Shown: positions 5,341-6,347 of the stretch, one piece after another
Numbering within the stretch: position 1 is the stretch's first letter
How the letters are laid out: every line of letters begins with the position of its first letter
DNA from: Nitrospirota bacterium
GTDB lineage: Bacteria > Nitrospirota > Nitrospiria > Nitrospirales > Nitrospiraceae
Assembly (NCBI GenBank): GCA_016235225.1
Contig: JACRLS010000040.1
Coordinates: forward strand, 3,594-9,940
DNA: 6,347 nt
Direction: 5' to 3'
Made by a program: the position numbers and the translations under genes
The notes under the pieces: generated by a model
What the model saw: the letters and a program-made list of their open reading frames with translations, nothing else
Database searches by the model: none
What the model was told of the DNA's origin: nothing

Positions 5341-5415
5341 CAAGGTTCAGGTTCAGGTCAAGGCTGAGAAATGATGCGCTACTTTCCTTAACCTTACCCT
5401 CAGTCTCAACCTTCC
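5341..5415. repeat. Inverted AGGTTC/AAGGCT hexamer array between membrane-protein and radical SAM genes
   Basis: The left block 5341-5370 contains AAGGTTC, AGGTTC, AGGTC, AAGGCTGAG. The right block 5384-5415 is the pyrimidine-rich counterpart (CCTTAA, CCTTAC, CCTCAG, TCTCAA, CCTTCC), separated by 13 nt. The right block covers the stop codon (5406-5408) of the membrane-protein gene and encodes its last residues KEG. The left block ends 14 nt before the radical SAM ATG and provides the GAGGTTTGAGACC just ahead of that start. The layout is the same as in the arrays at 2574-2638 and 4306-4408. Confidence 0.8.
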
Positions 5416-5963
5416 TTGCCTGCCGCACGCAGGCACTGCCATGCATACACGGCGATCAGCGTGCCGACGGCCGACAGGTACAGCCCACCGAAGGGAATAA
5501 AGAACCATCGCTCGGCCAGCACGAAGGCGGCGGCCTTGCCTTGTGCGGGCAACGCCAGCGCCACCGTCAACCAGCCGAAGGGATACACCAACCCCAGTAT
5601 CGTCCAGCCCATTAAGAATGTCCGCATACGGTCACCGACTTGGATATTCGCAATCACCGTCACCAGTGCGAGCGTCACCAGCGCCAGCCCGTGTGTGTGG
5701 ACATGGAACGTATGCAACCGAGCCAGAACCTCCTGCGCGATCCCCTCGACGATACTCTGGTCCACATCGCTGAGACCGGTCAGTTGGTGCACGGCCGGAT
5801 GCGCTTGCGCGGCTTCGGCCGCCGCCGCCAGGATCTGATTGCGAAACCCGCCTTGCAGCGCTCCCGTCAGCTCACCCCATCCAAAGAGAAGCAGGCAGGC
5901 GAGCACCGCAAGGGCGGGCGGAGCTTTCACCACCGCGCCTTCCGCTGTACTTCGCGCCCTCAT
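5406..5963 (-). CDS. Four-helix membrane protein with histidine cluster, function unknown
   Basis: I do not recognise the family. The 185-residue protein has four predicted membrane segments: about residues 15-36 (ALAVLACLLLFGWGELTG), 91-108 (HGLALVTLALVTVIANI), 115-138 (TFLMGWTILGLVYPFGWLTVALAL) and 155-178 (FIPFGGLYLSAVGTLIAVYAW). A long, mildly amphipathic loop (38-83) lies between helices 1 and 2. A cluster HTFHVHTHG (His84, 87, 89, 91) sits at the entry to helix 2 and could ligate a metal or haem; this is inference from the residues alone. The ATG at 5963 overlaps the stop of the upstream gene as ATGA, and AAGGGGGG lies just upstream, so translation is probably coupled and the two proteins may work together. 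The C-terminal KEG is encoded by a hexamer repeat. Confidence 0.85.
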   Translation of the reverse strand: MRARSTAEGAVVKAPPALAVLACLLLFGWGELTGALQGGFRNQILAAAAEAAQAHPAVHQLTGLSDVDQSIVEGIAQEVLARLHTFHVHTHGLALVTLALVTVIANIQVGDRMRTFLMGWTILGLVYPFGWLTVALALPAQGKAAAFVLAERWFFIPFGGLYLSAVGTLIAVYAWQCLRAAGKEG

Positions 5964-6347
5964 GCTCCGCCCCCCTTAGCCGACACCAGGACCGTTCCAA
6001 GCTGTCCGCCCACCAGTTGATCCTGGAAACCCTGAAAGAGGCCCGCGAGAAACTCACCTCGCAGCGCCCGCAAACCGGCGGCATCGCCCCGTGTCACCGC
6101 CACCGCCATTCGGTCCAGCAACCGGTCCAGCGCTTTGATCTGCTGCGGAGCCCGGAACTTGAGCAGCCGCTCGAACATGTGCGAGAAATAGTCATGCGCG
6201 ACCGCCAACACTGCGGCCTTGGTTTCAAGGCGCGCGTCGGCGGCCTGCATGAGCAACTCCAGCCGGTCCAACTTTTCCAGAATCAGGAGGAAGGAGAGGG
6301 AGTAGAGCACCCGCTGGAGATGAGGCACGTCTTTTTGATCCAGCGCG
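5960..6347 (-). CDS. Unrecognised Leu/Ala-rich helical protein, 3' part only
   Basis: The frame is open from the right window edge to a TGA at 5960-5962, giving 128 residues with the N-terminus missing. A GTG at 6328 could start a 122-residue version. No ribosome binding site is visible in the 19 bases upstream of it and the frame stays open to the edge, so the gene most likely begins outside. The sequence is almost entirely helix-forming (SLSFLLILEKLDRLELLMQ, AVLAVAHDYFSHMFERLLKF, LRALRGEFLAGLFQGFQDQL), with heptad-like leucines but no strong membrane segment, signal peptide or catalytic motif. It ends in a flexible VSAKGGGA. The 4-bp ATGA overlap with the four-helix membrane protein gene implies a shared operon and possibly a complex. 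I cannot assign a family. Confidence 0.75.
   Translation of the reverse strand, partial: ALDQKDVPHLQRVLYSLSFLLILEKLDRLELLMQAADARLETKAAVLAVAHDYFSHMFERLLKFRAPQQIKALDRLLDRMAVAVTRGDAAGLRALRGEFLAGLFQGFQDQLVGGQLGTVLVSAKGGGA

Noticed and set aside
2574..5415. CRISPR array
   Set aside because: Units are 6-8 bp and degenerate, with no 25-40 bp direct repeats, no unique spacers of constant length and no cas genes.
5327..5446. Longer radical SAM protein starting at 5446
   Set aside because: The extra 40 residues overlap the membrane-protein gene and encode the repeat (LDLNLNL). The conserved family start resembles MAESAQLYYSGG at 5326.

Overview
The window is GC-rich bacterial chromosome with every recognisable gene on the minus strand, so genes are read from right (6347) to left (1). 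No rRNA, tRNA, CRISPR array, integrase or transposase gene is visible. The mix of exported TPR, NHL-propeller and IPT/TIG proteins, a REP hairpin and degenerate simple-repeat spacers resembles Nitrospirota (Nitrospira-like) or another environmental high-GC lineage. This is inferred from general style, not from a marker gene.

Layout in order of transcription: (1) 6347-5960, the 3' part of an unrecognised helical protein; (2) 5963-5406, a four-helix membrane protein with a histidine cluster, coupled to gene 1 by an ATGA overlap; (3) 5326-4355, a radical SAM protein of the YhcC/TIGR01212 type; (4) 4193-3288, an exported TPR protein; (5) 3144-2641, an exported IPT/TIG-domain protein with an internal 33-bp duplication; (6) 2553-1405, an exported six-bladed NHL propeller; (7) 1412-594, a second exported or anchored TPR protein, overlapping gene 6 by 8 bp; (8) 455-1, the 5' part of a protein with a degenerate receiver-like fold, running off the left edge.

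Genes 4-7 form a block of four envelope-directed scaffold proteins (TPR - IPT/TIG - NHL - TPR) with short spacers and no obvious terminator. They may be co-transcribed and contribute to one periplasmic or surface assembly. No catalytic domain within the block reveals a substrate. The radical SAM gene and the membrane pair upstream may be independent.

The most striking feature lies outside the proteins. All six junctions between genes 2 and 8 carry a short-period, degenerate simple repeat, from at least four unrelated sequence families. In every case the repeat begins within a few bases of, or straddles, the stop codon of the upstream gene. The families are: imperfect inverted arrays of (A)GGYTN hexamers at three junctions, heptamers of the type GTTTCAC/GCSTCAC plus a REP hairpin at one, an ATTGATC-type repeat at one, and a 99-bp palindromic GTCTCTTGCG/GTCTATTGAGT mosaic at one. 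Some run into the coding sequence and produce a dipeptide-repeat protein tail or misleading upstream start extensions. A separate hairpin (4197-4227) would bury the ribosome binding site of TPR gene 4.
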